This document shows, piece by piece, positions 12,292 to 24,500 of a DNA stretch of 64,000 nt. The position numbers and the translations under genes are program-made. The stretch covers positions 59,480,289 through 59,544,288 of the forward strand of contig NC_080043.1 of assembly GCF_012489685.1 (NCBI RefSeq). The letters run 5' to 3'. Position 1 is the stretch's first letter, and each line of letters opens with the position of its first letter. This DNA is from Lotus japonicus. Taxonomy: Eukaryota > Streptophyta > Magnoliopsida > Fabales > Fabaceae. The notes under the pieces were generated by a model that saw only the letters and a list, made by a program, of their open reading frames with translations, made no database searches and had not been told where the DNA came from.

Positions 12292-12777
12292 CGAAAATCG
12301 TCCTCAAACTTCAAAATTAGCAAAAAACGGCCTCCAACTATACATGTTGTTGCACTTATGGTTTGCCGTTTGCCTTCCGTGAGAAAACTAAGGTGATAAG
12401 CTAATGTGGCTCCCTCACGCGTGTCTCACTTTCTTCAGAGAGCTTGATGACTGGACAAGTCACCTGCTTCTCACATGACTCTAAAAGGGTTCCATAGTGA
12501 AGAAGACGATGGAGGAGAGAGATGACCGTTGGAGCCTTCCAGAGTTACGTGAGAAACATGTGACTTGTCCAGTCATCAAGCTCTTTGATGAAAGTCACGT
12601 GAGACGCGCGTGAGGGAGCCACATCAGCTTCTCACGTTAGTTTTCTCACTGAAGGCAAACGGTAGACCAAAAGTGCAACAACAGGTATAGTTGGAGGACA
12701 TTTTTTGCTAATTTTAAAGTTTGGGGACGATTTTCACAAGAATGCAATAGTTGGGCGACCAAAAGTGCAATTAAGCC
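12292..12777. mobile_element. Long-inverted-repeat (MULE-like) element, left end truncated
   Basis: Arms of about 190 bp pair across this segment: the left arm (about 12292-12480) with CTCCCTCACGCGTGTCTCAC and the right arm (about 12545-12740) with its complement GTGAGACGCGCGTGAGGGAG. The right end is GTGCAATTAAGCC, i.e. GGCTTAATTGCAC inward, a common MULE-type terminus. About 40 bp at the left end are missing where the Tat-type LTR abuts. Confidence 0.75.
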
Positions 12778-12934
12778 AAACAAAACTAGAGACATGCATA
12801 GAAACAAGAGAGTATCATAAGCTTCAAAACAAGTTAAGATTGAAGTCTAACACTGAAGATGAAAAAGACAACTTCGTAAAATGATATTGAAAAGAATTTA
12901 CGATTCTAATTACCACTACTAGAAAACACTCAAA

Positions 12935-13550
12935 TTAGGACGGAATTTTGCGACGGAAAATAATTCCGTCCCAAAATAATTAAGTTGTGACGGATTTGGC
13001 GACACTTTCTCGTCGCTAAGTTTTTTTAGAACATTAATTTATCATTTTGGGACGGAATATGAATTTTGTCACAATTTAGGGACGAAATTAGGTAAATCGT
13101 CGCAAATTTGCGACGAACAAATCAATTCCGTCCCAATTGAAATATTTATTTTGGAGGGAAACAAGGCGCCAATTTTGGGGACGCAATAATTTAATTATTC
13201 CGTCCCAATTTGTGACGGAATTAGCAATAATTATCTGTCACAAATGTTTTTTGAAAATATAATCTTTTTTTGGGACGAAGTTTGTATTCTGTCACAATTT
13301 AGTGACGCAGTTATATACACCGTCGCAATGTGGGGACGCAATTTATATTCTGTCCCAACTTTGAATATTTAGTTTTGGAGGGAAACTAAGGCGCCAATAT
13401 TGGGACGCAATAATTTAATTATTCCGTCCCAAATGGTGACGGAGTTAGCAATAATTATGCATCACAAATGTTTTTTGGAAATATAATCTTTTTTTTGGGA
13501 CGGAGTTTGTATTCCGTCACAATTTAGTGACACAGTTGTATATACCCATC
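12935..13550. repeat. CACTA left subterminal repeat array
   Basis: Dozens of short direct and inverted copies of GGGACGGAAT, CCGTCCC, GTGACGG and TGCGACG. Two longer units (about 13040-13260 and 13270-13480) repeat one another, including GGAGGGAAAC-AAGGCGCCAAT. Such arrays are the transposase-binding regions of CACTA elements. Confidence 0.85.
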
Positions 13551-14056
13551 CTTGAACTTTGAGCATTATGGGGAAGGTAAAAAATGAAGTGTAGATATTT
13601 TAGTGAGTATGATGGATGTAGATGCTCTTATTTCACTTAACTCGCGGGTTGCATTCGCTGATCAAGATTTCTTACATATTAAAAATTTAATTAAAAGTGC
13701 AAAGAGAATAAGTTTTTAATATTGTTATTTGATGATATAAATATTTTTTTTTATATTTTACATTTTTTAATAACTAATAAATATTTATTTTTTATTTTAC
13801 TTTTTATTTTTATTACTTGGTCAGTAGCATACAAGCGTGTTAAGCCTACTTATATTTTAGAAAACATAAAGATTGAGATCATAAAATTGGTGTGTCGTCT
13901 CATTCTATTTTATCTTTACATTCTTATTTGCATTAATTAAACTACTATTTTAATTAATTATTTTTTAGTAGTAGATTACTTGATCGAAGTAATGATGTAT
14001 GGTTATAGTAAATGGATACTTCATTGGACCGCTCCTCTTTAGAAGAACTTTGTCTT

Positions 14057-16680
14057 CTCATATTTTATTGATCATGTAAGCACCGAAGGTGGGTGGTTAC
14101 ACGCAAGGGAACCATACCCAAAGGTTCGAGTATCAGAGACATTAAGATGTTTGGAGTGTCAAGATCAAAGATAGTGTTTAATCCGTAGCAATGAGATGCT
14201 TGACCTACCCTATGAGGTGTACTCGTGATTTGGACGAGCTTAAAAGTTTCAAGGCATGTGTTCGGGGTTCTCCCCAAGCATGGGTTTGAGGAATGCTTCC
14301 CCAAAAAATTTCATTATTTCCACCCCTCTACAAACCCTAAAATTGTTATTGACTCACTCAACAATATTTTAAAAAAATTAATTCCTAAAATGCCCTTAAA
14401 TAAAAATAATCACCATCTAATATTGTGTTGGTTTAACACGCATTAATTAAAAAATGCTATCAACTGTTATGTTTATTTCTCAAGCTCTCTCCCCCTCTTT
14501 GTATTAAGGGTTGAAGTACACATTGTACTCCATTTAATGCATTATTTTAGCTTATTAAAAAAAATAACTTACATATTAACACCATTTCCCTACTGGGAAA
14601 AAAAACACAATTTCTGAATTTCTCAACACTTTCATTTGTAGTGGGTGTGTGAGAGTTGCTAGAGCTCTTTTAAAAAAATATCTGAAAATTGCCTCAAAAG
14701 CCCTAAACCCTAATTCTATCTTATCCTTCACCTATCATCCTCTGCTGTCACATCGCCCTTCTTCTTCTCTCTTCCTCTGCTCTCGATTCCACCACCTCCA
14801 CTTTTGCCTCGCCTTCCACCTCGATTCTGCCGCCCCTCACCCTTGTCGTCTCCGTCTACAATGGCCGCAAGTGGCTCACCTGAGGCTTCTGCGCCGCCAA
14901 GCTAATGGGTCGTATCCTCTTCACTGTTCACCTCAACAACGCCCTATGTCGCCCCAACACCATCAACATCGGGTTGCTCATGCTTGCTAGGATCCGCGGT
15001 TCGTGTTCCAGTTCATTGACCAATCAGAGTGCAGCTCTATGGTTTCCCAGATTAAGGGGAATATCAGACAACCCGTTTGCAAGTCGAGTTCGGTTCTAGA
15101 CGAACCTACAGATCCCCGTGAGTGGAATTTAGTTCAAAATTACTCACTCTATCTGCTATTGTGACCCATGTGTGTGAACCTTTCCGTTTTTGATTTCTTC
15201 ATTTTCCTTTGTTTTTAATATTGTAATAGGACTGTGACTGCTTGTAAAATGTATACTGATAATCCATATTAACCCATCAGATACATGCATGTGTGTAATT
15301 TCATTCCTCCTTTCTGAATTTATTTTATTTAATATATGTAAGTATTACGGCTCAATGTTCAATTCTTAAAATGGGTGATTAGTATTGGGCAATAGTGTTT
15401 TGGTCATCCAGTTCTACTTTTTTAGGACTGTAAAGGAATGAAATAGACCACTTCATTGCCATCAATTCCATCAGATCATGATGCAGTCCCGAGTAAAATG
15501 GATTTGAGCATAAGTTAGTGACATTTGGGGTTATTGAACTAGTTCACTAGAAATGCATAAATCAAATTGCATTTTTGTTTAAACTATTTTGTCTTCATTT
15601 TAGGTGGTTCAAAACTGCAACTATTGGTGCAGCTTGCTTCAAATCTCTGGCATTAAGGTCTAGATCATTTTCTGTCATTGTAAGGATTTGTCTTTCTAGA
15701 TTTGGTCTTTGACCCTTTGCAGTACTTCATTAATTCCATTGGTGCTCTCATAATTCTCTGATTCTATGATTTTTTATGAGTACTCAGGCTATGTCTCTGT
15801 CTTGGGTCATTTGCAAAGTTGAGTTAACAGAAGTAATGATGAACACTCCCACAATGGGGGACTTCTTCTATGCTCTCATCTTTCTATGCTTTCACTTGAT
15901 TAACATGAAAAATGAAGCTTAACCTCAACTTTCATGTTTCAGCTTGTGCACTCATCTTTCATGGTTCATGATCATCAAAGCAATGATGGCTGCCCATGAT
16001 ATCCTGCTGGAGGACCTGAGAAGAATTAGGAAAGGAATTAACCAAGCTACTGGTGATTTTGACTGGAATTACTTTTAAACCAGTTGTAACCAAATCATTC
16101 AATGATACTTCACCAGCACATGCGGAAATTACTGATGATGAAGCACCACTTCAACTGTCTAACAGCGTGCAAATCAGTGCTGAGGTCTGACATTCTAGCA
16201 ACATTAATGCTTCATTATCTGTTCTTTCTTGATATTTTAGACTTATTTCTCGTTTGATACTTTCTTCTTCCTTCAACAGTAATCTAAACAATATATCAAT
16301 CATATTATTGTGGATTCCTTTCAACTTTTTCTTGGGATGATATATTAAACTCCAGTCTGTTGGGAATCAGCTCTTATATCTATGGAATACATTTCTGCAA
16401 TTCCAAGATTTTATTTAAGTTTATTTTAGAGTAATTACAATCCATTTTGCCTGATAATTTTGGTGTATAATGCGTCATTCATGCTTGCATTGCTTGTTCG
16501 ATTGGGTCTTTTCTTATTTAATTTTGATCAGCCTATCTTAGTTTGCTGGTTGTTTCCTAAAACATGTTTATTTGTTTCTTCAGATATGGAGCTTTACCAT
16601 GAAGTCTGTGTGCTGTAAACATAAGGCAACAGGGGAGCATGCTATGAGACGATGTGAGTTCTTCCATGTGTAGAATTTGC
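14057..16680 (+). pseudogene. Gene-like fragments inside the CACTA element, unidentified
   Basis: GC-richer sequence at about 14690-15115 looks like a decayed first exon: a proline/serine-rich reading segment, then ATGGGTCGTATCCTC and a 64-residue open stretch at 14905-15099. Further right, exon-like pieces occur at about 15604-15660 and 15950-16190, among T-rich intron-like sequence. I cannot identify a source gene. The pattern (exon-like blocks separated by intron-like DNA) fits capture of host genomic sequence by the transposon. There is no continuous ORF. Confidence 0.35.
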
Positions 16681-16994
16681 TCCTTTAATTGCCAAATCTT
16701 TGGGTAGGAGATAAGCTTGTAATGTGAACCTATGTAGTTCCTTCATAAGTTTCTTTTGGTATTTTGGCTAACTGATTGTGTCTATCTATTCATCATAATT
16801 TTGAACACAAAATGTGGCATATTGTGGATCCACCTCATCAATTTTTCTTAGATATATAATTATATATCGGTGTTTGAGATAAATTAAAGCAAATAAGTGG
16901 ACTGATGTTTGCCCAAGGAAAGGATTTGTTGTCATATTTGCATTTTGGTATCAGTTTATACTGCACATTGATTGGACTGACCCGAATAATTTTT

Positions 16995-17201
16995 TTTTTT
17001 AAAAAGTTCAAATTAGCGACGGAATATTCCGTCCCCAAACATACTTCACAGCTCAGTGACGGAATATGCCCATCGCACAATTTGGGACGGACTATGTTAT
17101 TTTCCATTCCGTCACAGGAAAATATTTTTTCTGTCACCCATTCCGTCACAATAGCATTACCATAAAAAATGTAACTTACTGTATTCCGTCCCAAAAGTGC
17201 G
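16995..17201. repeat. CACTA right subterminal array, part 1
   Basis: Motifs such as GCGACGGAATATTCCGTCCC and GTGACGGAATATG recur here, then the array is interrupted by the Tekay insertion at 17202 and resumes at 30112. Confidence 0.8.
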
Positions 17202-17875
17202 TGTAAGGCCCAAGTTTTAACGCTTTGGATAAGTGAATAAAATAAATAAGTTATTTGATTAAGATAAATTTGGGAAGGAAAGAGGTTCAGGAAAAGTCCA
17301 AGAATGTATCGAAAAACCGAAAGAGTTATAGCACGACTAACATACGCTTAATCCTAGGTCGAAGGTATTAGTGAATAGTTAATTTACGCTTTAGGACACG
17401 ATGGAAACTAATTCCAAAAATCCTCAGAGAAATGTTAGAACTTCTCTTTTCCGTCCTTAAACAACCATTTCGATGCGAAATCCTGGAATGTACGAACGTC
17501 AAATTCCAATTCTCGGAAGTTTGCCGAAACGGAATCCCTGATAGTTCGGAAAACCTAAGATCGACAGACGATGAAGACTTTTTCTATCCGGAAACTCAAA
17601 CGAAGATTCCACCCGCGTTCTCCTACATCTCTCATCATTCCTAATCTTTCTTCAGAAGGAAGTTTTCTCATCCGACGATCACTGCAAAAAGTAGTTTTTC
17701 GGGATAAACCGACTTACACCGACTTATGCCGATTTTGGATCTTTTGGTTTAATTCCAAGAATTCTATTTTGAGTTCTGGAATTCTGTCGCCAGAACCTAT
17801 CTTAGAATGCGCAGAGGAACGCGCAGGAAAAATCGGAATCGCAAAAAAATCATTTTTCCGTTTTTTTCCAAAACC

Positions 17876-17883
17876 TATAAATA
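17876..17883 (+). promoter_or_regulatory. TATA box of 5' LTR
   Basis: TATAAATA, the likely core promoter of the element. A purine/CT repeat (GAGAGAGAGA) follows at about 17950. Confidence 0.65.
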
Positions 17884-19420
17884 GTTGAAAAATTAGATTT
17901 TTTTCACAAAACCCATTTTCCCCACCCCCCAAAGCCGCGAGTTTCTAGAGAGAGAGAGAGATCCGGATCTTCGTCGATTCTTGCCCGTTTGCTTCACCGT
18001 TCGTCACTAATCGAAGACCTCGAGGTAGGTAATCTATACTCTCCTTCGAATCGTCGTTTCTGTCCATTTCTCCTGCGACTTTCTGAGTTCAAAATTTTGA
18101 GGTTTTTGAAAAACTGTTCAAATCAGTTGATTTCAGCGTCTAAACTTCTTCCCTGCATGCTCCTGAGCGTGTTCTGCGGATTAGATTTTGTCAAATGTCG
18201 ACGAAATGCCGCCGGGATCAATTTCTACCCTAAATACCCATTTTTCGCCAAAGTCGCAACCTTTACGCTCTAATCTATCGACTTGGCTTAGTGCTAGTAG
18301 GATTTGTCGTCATAAACGTCGTTGTGGACGTCCCCATCCAATTTGTTTTTCAAAAATCCAATTTTGAAATTCTGAGCTAAAAATAATGACCAAACTACCC
18401 CTATATCAGTTTTCGATCCGAAAATTTTTCCGAGCCTAGAACCGTCTTAGTTACGGCTTATGTTAACCTAGGAACCAAGTTTGATCGAAGAAAAATCGAC
18501 CCTCCCAATTAAGGAAAGTGGCCGAGAGCTATATCAAGGGGGGAGGAGAATCCGATTTTTCGAAAACTTGTCTTAACGCGTTAGATTGTCGTACCACGGA
18601 GGTAGTAGTGTACTGTGTAACCCTAGGACTCTTTGATTGCTGAGTTTCTGACTCTTGGTGTTGATTTCTGTGATTTTTGCTTAAGGTTCGTTTGAGGAGA
18701 TTCCAAGAAACCAAGGAGAAGAGCTTGAAGAACATTTGGAGGAGGAAGCTGGAAGACCCACCGGTGAGGGCTACTCTCTGAATTACTAGATAATGCTTTA
18801 GGTGTCGATGAAATTCGACTTGATTTATGTGTTATGCACCTAATTGCTAAATGTCTGAAATGATTTCTGAGGCTTCGGCCGAACTTGTTGAGTACTTGAT
18901 GCCATGATATTGTGTGCTAAATGATTCACATGCTATGTGCTACATGGTTAACTTAGGATGTGTTGGAATATGCTGTTTATGTCTTTTGGTTGAGCTGTTT
19001 CAATGATGCTATTCCACTTGTACCTGAGATTCTGAAAAGTGAGGATTACGGGCAGGTCATGCCGAATTTTTATGAGATTTTGAGAGAGTTTTAAAAGGAC
19101 GAACGGAGTTCGGACCTTGTCATGCTCCAATGGATCGAGACCTTCTCAGGGAATTACTTGGGTTTATGGGAACTTTGAACTCATAGGGAATACGATAAGA
19201 CTAAAAAGAGCTATTTTTATAAAGAAATTCATAAGATATTAAACAACCTCTAAACCTTTAAATAAAGATAACAATCTCGGATGCAAGCTTTGGATTGAAG
19301 TTTAGTTTTGGAAAATGAGAAGTGTCGTCGGATCCAAGTGTTGGGAAGATTTCGAGTTTTGGGTATGTTGATACTCATTCGCTCTGGGAGCAGTTTGTTT
19401 AGCCATCCAAGGGATGAGCC

Positions 19421-19680
19421 GAGAAGCTTCACGGAGGTGTGAGACCTTGTGAATGCGTGATACTCCACTGAGGCGTGAGACCTTGTGGAAAGCATGGATC
19501 TTCACTGAGGCGTGAGACCTCGTGAACAGCATGATACTTCATTGAAGCGTGAGACTTCGTGCAAGTGTGTAAATTCACTGAGGCGTGAGACCTTGTGAAA
19601 GCATAAAACTTCACTGAAGCGTGAGACTTTGTGAATGTGTGAGACTCCACAGAAGCGTGAGACTTCGTGAGAGCATTGAT
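19421..19680 (+). repeat. Minisatellite in 5' LTR
   Basis: About seven units of 36-38 bp built around TTCACTGAGGCGTGAGACCTTGTG. An identical block occurs in the 3' LTR at 28208-28467. Confidence 0.9.
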
Positions 19681-20386
19681 GACTCGAAGAGTTGTCGTGA
19701 GTGGTTGCACTCTTTTGTTTATGATTAATTGTATTTTGTCGCAGAATCGACATTTACCTTAGGGTATTCTTTTAGAGACTTTAAGTTAATCTAGAACACG
19801 TGGCGACGTGTCGGGTGAGGTCGGAGACGTTGTTTGGCTAATCACTTGCATTCATGCACTCATTTTGAGGTTAATACACGGCGTGATACCGGACCTCGGT
19901 GGATTCCAAAATGGTCATAAGACCCGGATTTCCATATTTAGGACACTACGGTGGTCCTCAGTAGCAGACGGAATGGCAGACCTACGGGTTCACTGCTGAT
20001 CTGACTACTTTTGTGTGGTGTAAGAGACACGCGAGCAGGAAGGTACCCACCGTGGCTGGTGTTAGGGCCGTCTCGTTGATGTCCATCCTTCTTCCGGAAT
20101 GCATTTTGTTACCCAGCATTGCATTTCATGCAACATACATGCTAACTTAGTTGCTGAGTGTGATTGGTAACTGTTTATCCTATTTTTGAGGCATGCTACT
20201 TGTTTTTATGGCTCTTTATATTTATTGTGATACATGCAACCCTAGGAAGCTATCCCAAAACTTATAAGCCTGAGAGGCTAGTATTTATTATCCTATAATT
20301 ATATCTGGTTTTATTAATTATATAATTCTTTGGAGTTGACCCTCGCGTCTGCTGTGTGTGTTTGGGCGGACTACGCCATTTGTCAG

Positions 20387-20869
20387 ATGAGTATGGGGGA
20401 TTGGTTTACCATGGTCAGCCCGTCAGGGGGGACCAGGTACGAGATGCTTGACCAAGACGACCCAGGTGCATGGGTGGTCGATCCCGAGGGCCACCGTGCG
20501 ACCTACACCGGTCGGATCATGGAGGACCGTGTCGATCGATTCGGACGCTTGACGGAGGGAGTGATGAGGAGGCACATAGTGAGCTTCAACCTGCCTCCAG
20601 GAGTACACTGTGGACCCGGCTTGGGAGTACCTCCACCGCCACCATCTCCTCCAGATGATGAGGACCCTTCTGAGGAGTTGCCAGTAGGTGGGGCTTCGAC
20701 GGAGTCTAGTCCGTCTACTGCTGCTGCTGTCGTTGCGGATCTCGTTCCGGGCCCCGAGCCCGAGAGTCCAGTGCGGGAGCGCATTAGGGTGGACAGAGAG
20801 GGCAGTGTTGAGTACGTCGACCTAGTCGTCCTGGATGCAGATTCGGATGACGACCGCGCTAGCATGTAG
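20387..20869 (+). CDS. Hypothetical LTR-borne ORF (5' LTR)
   Basis: An ATG at 20387 opens a 160-residue frame in the sense orientation of the element (the frame is open slightly further upstream but lacks an ATG). The product begins MSMGDWFTMVSPSG, has a proline run (PPPPPPSPP), and an acidic C-terminus ending DADSDDDRASM. The diverged solo LTR at 47629-51521 keeps recognisable pieces (MSIADWFTMV-like start at about 50881 and SDDD-ASM-like end at about 51017) but is broken in between. I know no family for it. It may be a chance ORF or a protein or leader peptide made from LTR transcripts. Confidence 0.3.
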   Translation: MSMGDWFTMVSPSGGTRYEMLDQDDPGAWVVDPEGHRATYTGRIMEDRVDRFGRLTEGVMRRHIVSFNLPPGVHCGPGLGVPPPPPSPPDDEDPSEELPVGGASTESSPSTAAAVVADLVPGPEPESPVRERIRVDREGSVEYVDLVVLDADSDDDRASM

Positions 20870-21321
20870 GATCGAGTGCTAGTGTGGGCTCCTCGGGTAG
20901 GGATAGTGTAGGAGTTGTGTCGATGCTCTGACCGTCATGCTTCCGTTTTGGGGACAGGGTAGTTTCCCTACCGGTAGCTTTTGTGTGGTTTCCTATGGAG
21001 ATCACAGAGAGCTGGTTGGATTTAGGGGGTCTTTTCTTAGGCCGCTGGGCCAACTTGCTCTCAGTTTTTGTAGGTTAGTGTTGCGGACACAGTATCTTCA
21101 TCTTGGACTGTACATATTGCCTTCGGGCGTTACTCTTTTCTGTCACCCGACACGAGGCATGTATATATAGTTGTATAGTAGTTCCTTTTATCTTCTGTTG
21201 GGGAGTTTTATTGCTTTTTGTCTTTAGTTATATTGTCGAAAAAAAATAATTCACGTTTTTCCGCTTAAAGTATTTTCTTTTGGTTACTAAAGTGACGCCA
21301 CCGAAATCGGGGTGTTACATT

Positions 21322-21335
21322 TGTGGTATCAGAGC
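21322..21335 (+). other. Primer-binding site, tRNA-iMet type
   Basis: TGGTATCAGAGC lies a few bases inside the 5' LTR end, the usual plant initiator-methionine tRNA PBS. Confidence 0.9.
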
Positions 21336-21532
21336 TTAGTCGAGTCTTTCGGGAGTCTTTGGGGAATAGGTCTTCTGTGCTAGGTTGTGTGACTCTGCAA
21401 AGAGTAAAAATTGATTGTCTGCCAAGCGATTTTTCGCTTAGAATTGTTTGAAGTTATTGCTTAATCATATTGTATAGTTATTTTGGATGCTATCTTATGA
21501 TGAGCACTAACTGTTTGTTAATTTAGCAGAAC

Positions 21533-24500
21533 ATGGTGAACGCTAACCAACTAGCTGAGATGATGGCCACTATGGCCCAAGCTGTGACTGCACAGGCAAA
21601 CGATAATGCTATGAGGCGTGCTGCTGAGGAGGCACGTGATCAGCACCAACGCCAGAGGGAAGTGACAATGGATCAGAACAGAGGCCTGAATGATTTTAGG
21701 AGACAGGATCCACCTAAGTTCTCGGGGGGTACGGACCCGGACAAAGCGGATCTCTGGATCCAGGAGATTGAAAAGATCTTCGGTGTATTGCAGACTGCTG
21801 AGGGGGCCAAGGTGGGAATGGCAACCTTTCTACTGTTGGGTGATGCTGAGTACTGGTGGAGAGGCGCCAGAGGAATGATGGAAGCAAACAACCTGGAAGT
21901 GAACTGGACTTCGTTTCGTGCTGCTTTTCTGGAAAAGTATTTTCCAGATAGTGCGCGGGACGAGCGTGAGTCGCAATTCCTGACACTTCGTCAGGGTAGC
22001 ATGTCCATCCCGGAATATGCTGCCAAGCTGGAATCGTTGGCCAAGCACTTTCGATTCTTCCGCAATGGGGTCGATGAACCCTACATGTGCAAGTGCTTTG
22101 TGAATGGGCTGAGGCCCGATATTGAAGACTCGGTGAAACCGTTGGGGATCACTCGTTTTCAGACTTTGGTTGAGAAAGCCACTGAGGTGGAGATAATGAA
22201 GAACAGGAGACTGAACCGTGTTGGGACAGGAGGGCCGATGAGGTCGGGCTCTCAAAATTTTCAAGGCAGAGGGAGATTTCAGAGTAGGAAGCCGTATCAA
22301 CGTCCTGCAGGTAGAGGAATTGCTTCAGGATCTTATAGGCCCATGGTGGGTACTGCTGGAGGTTCTGGAGGTCAGACTGTGAACAGGGAGATGACCTGTT
22401 ACAGATGTGGGCAGCCTGGGCACTATGCCAATGCTTGTACTGACATGAGGCCCAAATGCTTTAACTGTAACAAGTTGGGGCATACTGCTGCTCAATGCAG
22501 AGCACCTAAGACAGAACCAGCTGTAAACACTGCTCGTGGGAAGCGTCCTGCTGCCAAGGCAAGAGTCTACACCATGGATGGTGAAGAAGCTGAAGATGTT
22601 GATGGTCTGATCAGGGGAGATTGCGAGATTGACGGTAATCTCCTAACTGTACTTTTTGATTCCGGAGCAACGCACTCTTTTATCTCTAGGGAATGTGCTA
22701 CTAGATTAAAACTTCCCGTTACTGCTTTGAGTTTCGATCTTATAGTTACCACACCTGCCAAAACTCTGCTTGCCAATACTGCATGCATGTATTGCCCAGT
22801 AACCTATAGGGATAAAGTTTACCATGCTAACCTAGTGTGCCTAACTCTCAAGAACCTAGATGTTATCCTAGGGATGGACTGGTTGTCTCACTACCATTGT
22901 CTTCTGGACTGTAGCCGAAAGAGAGTGGTATTTCCTGACTCGGACCTTTCCGAGTATCTATCCGCCAATCATATTAATGTCTCTCTGAATGAAGGATCTC
23001 AAGAGTATTCAGTTTTGTTGAGCTTGGAGAGTAAAGGAAATTCGGAAGTGAGTAATATTCCAGTTGTGAGGGACTTCGCGGATGTTTTTCCTGTCGATGT
23101 ACCTGGTTTGCCGCCTGTACGCGACATTGAGTTTGCTATTGACATCGTACCGGGAACAGGACCGATTTCGATTGCACCATATCGGATGGCACCTGCGGAA
23201 TTGGTGGAGTTGAAGTCTCAACTTGAGGATCTTCTGTCGAAAGGATTCATCCGACCAAGCGTTTCACCTTGGGGAGCACCCGTCTTATTGGTGAAGAAGA
23301 AGGATGGGAAATCTAGACTTTGTGTCGACTATCGACAACTGAACAAAGTAACCGTCAAGAATAGGTATCCGCTACCCAGAATTGATGATTTGATGGATCA
23401 ACTACGAGGAGCTGCGATATTCTCAAAGATAGACCTGAAGTCGGGTTACCATCAAATTAGAGTAAAGACTGAGGATATCCAGAAGACGGCATTCCGGACT
23501 CGTTATGGACACTATGAGTATCTAGTGATGCCATTTGGGGTGACAAACGCACCTGCTATCTTCATGGATTACATGAACAGGACATTCCATCCGTTCTTGG
23601 ATCGATTCATCGTGGTGTTTATCGACGACATTCTGATCTACTCAAAGAACGTTGAAGATCATGAAGGGCACTTGCGTCAGGTTTTACAAGTGTTGAGAGA
23701 GACAAAGTTGTACGCCAACCCTTCTAAGTGTGAATTTTGGCTCGAAGAGGTAAAATTCTTGGGCCATGTGATTTCTAAAGAAGGTATAGCTGTGGATCCA
23801 GCAAAGGTAGAGACGGTGTTGTCATGGGAACGGCCAAAGACCGTGACTGAGATCAGGAGTTTTGTCGGTTTGGCGGGATACTATCGTCGCTTCATTGAGA
23901 ATTTCGCCAAGATCGTTGGACCCTTGACTCAACTCACGAGAAAGGATCAACCTTTTGCATGGACCGAAGCGTGCGAAACTAGTTTTCAGACAATGAAGGA
24001 ACGTTTGACGACGTCACCTGTACTCGTCTTACCGCAACCAGAGGAACCGTATGAAGTGTACTGTGATGCTTCGCATCAAGGTTTGGGATGTGTGCTGATG
24101 CAGCATCGGAAAGTGGTGGCTTATGCTTCACGACAACTGAAGACTCATGAGAAGAACTATCCGACTCATGACTTAGAACTTGCTGCCATTGTGTTTTCGT
24201 TGAAGATCTGGAGACATCACTTATATGGATGCAATTTCACCATATTTAGCGATCACAAGAGCTTGAAGTACTTGTTTGACCAGAAGGAGTTGAACATGAG
24301 ACAACGACGTTGGATGGAGTTTCTCAAGGATTACGATTTTACCTTACAATACCATCCTGGAAAAGCTAATGTTGTTGCTGATGCATTGAGCAGGAAAATG
24401 CATATCTCGTCAATGATGGTGAAGGAGCTACAACTGCTGGAACAATTCCGAGATTTGAGTTTGGACGTAAGATTATCCGAGGGAGAACTGAGGTTCGGGA

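Larger units (their letters stand above)
17202..21319 (+). repeat. 5' LTR of Tekay element
   Basis: Begins TGTAAGGCCCAAG and ends GGGGTGTTACA. It has TATAAATA at 17876-17883, a leader with CTCGAG/GTAGGT near 18019-18030, a minisatellite at 19421-19680 and an acidic/proline-rich ORF ending at 20869. Confidence 0.97.

Noticed and set aside
16838..17194. 118-residue minus ORF and the 144-residue ORF at 30189-30623
   Set aside because: They run through CACTA subterminal repeats or intron/exon DNA of the SF3B2 fragment and show no protein family signal.
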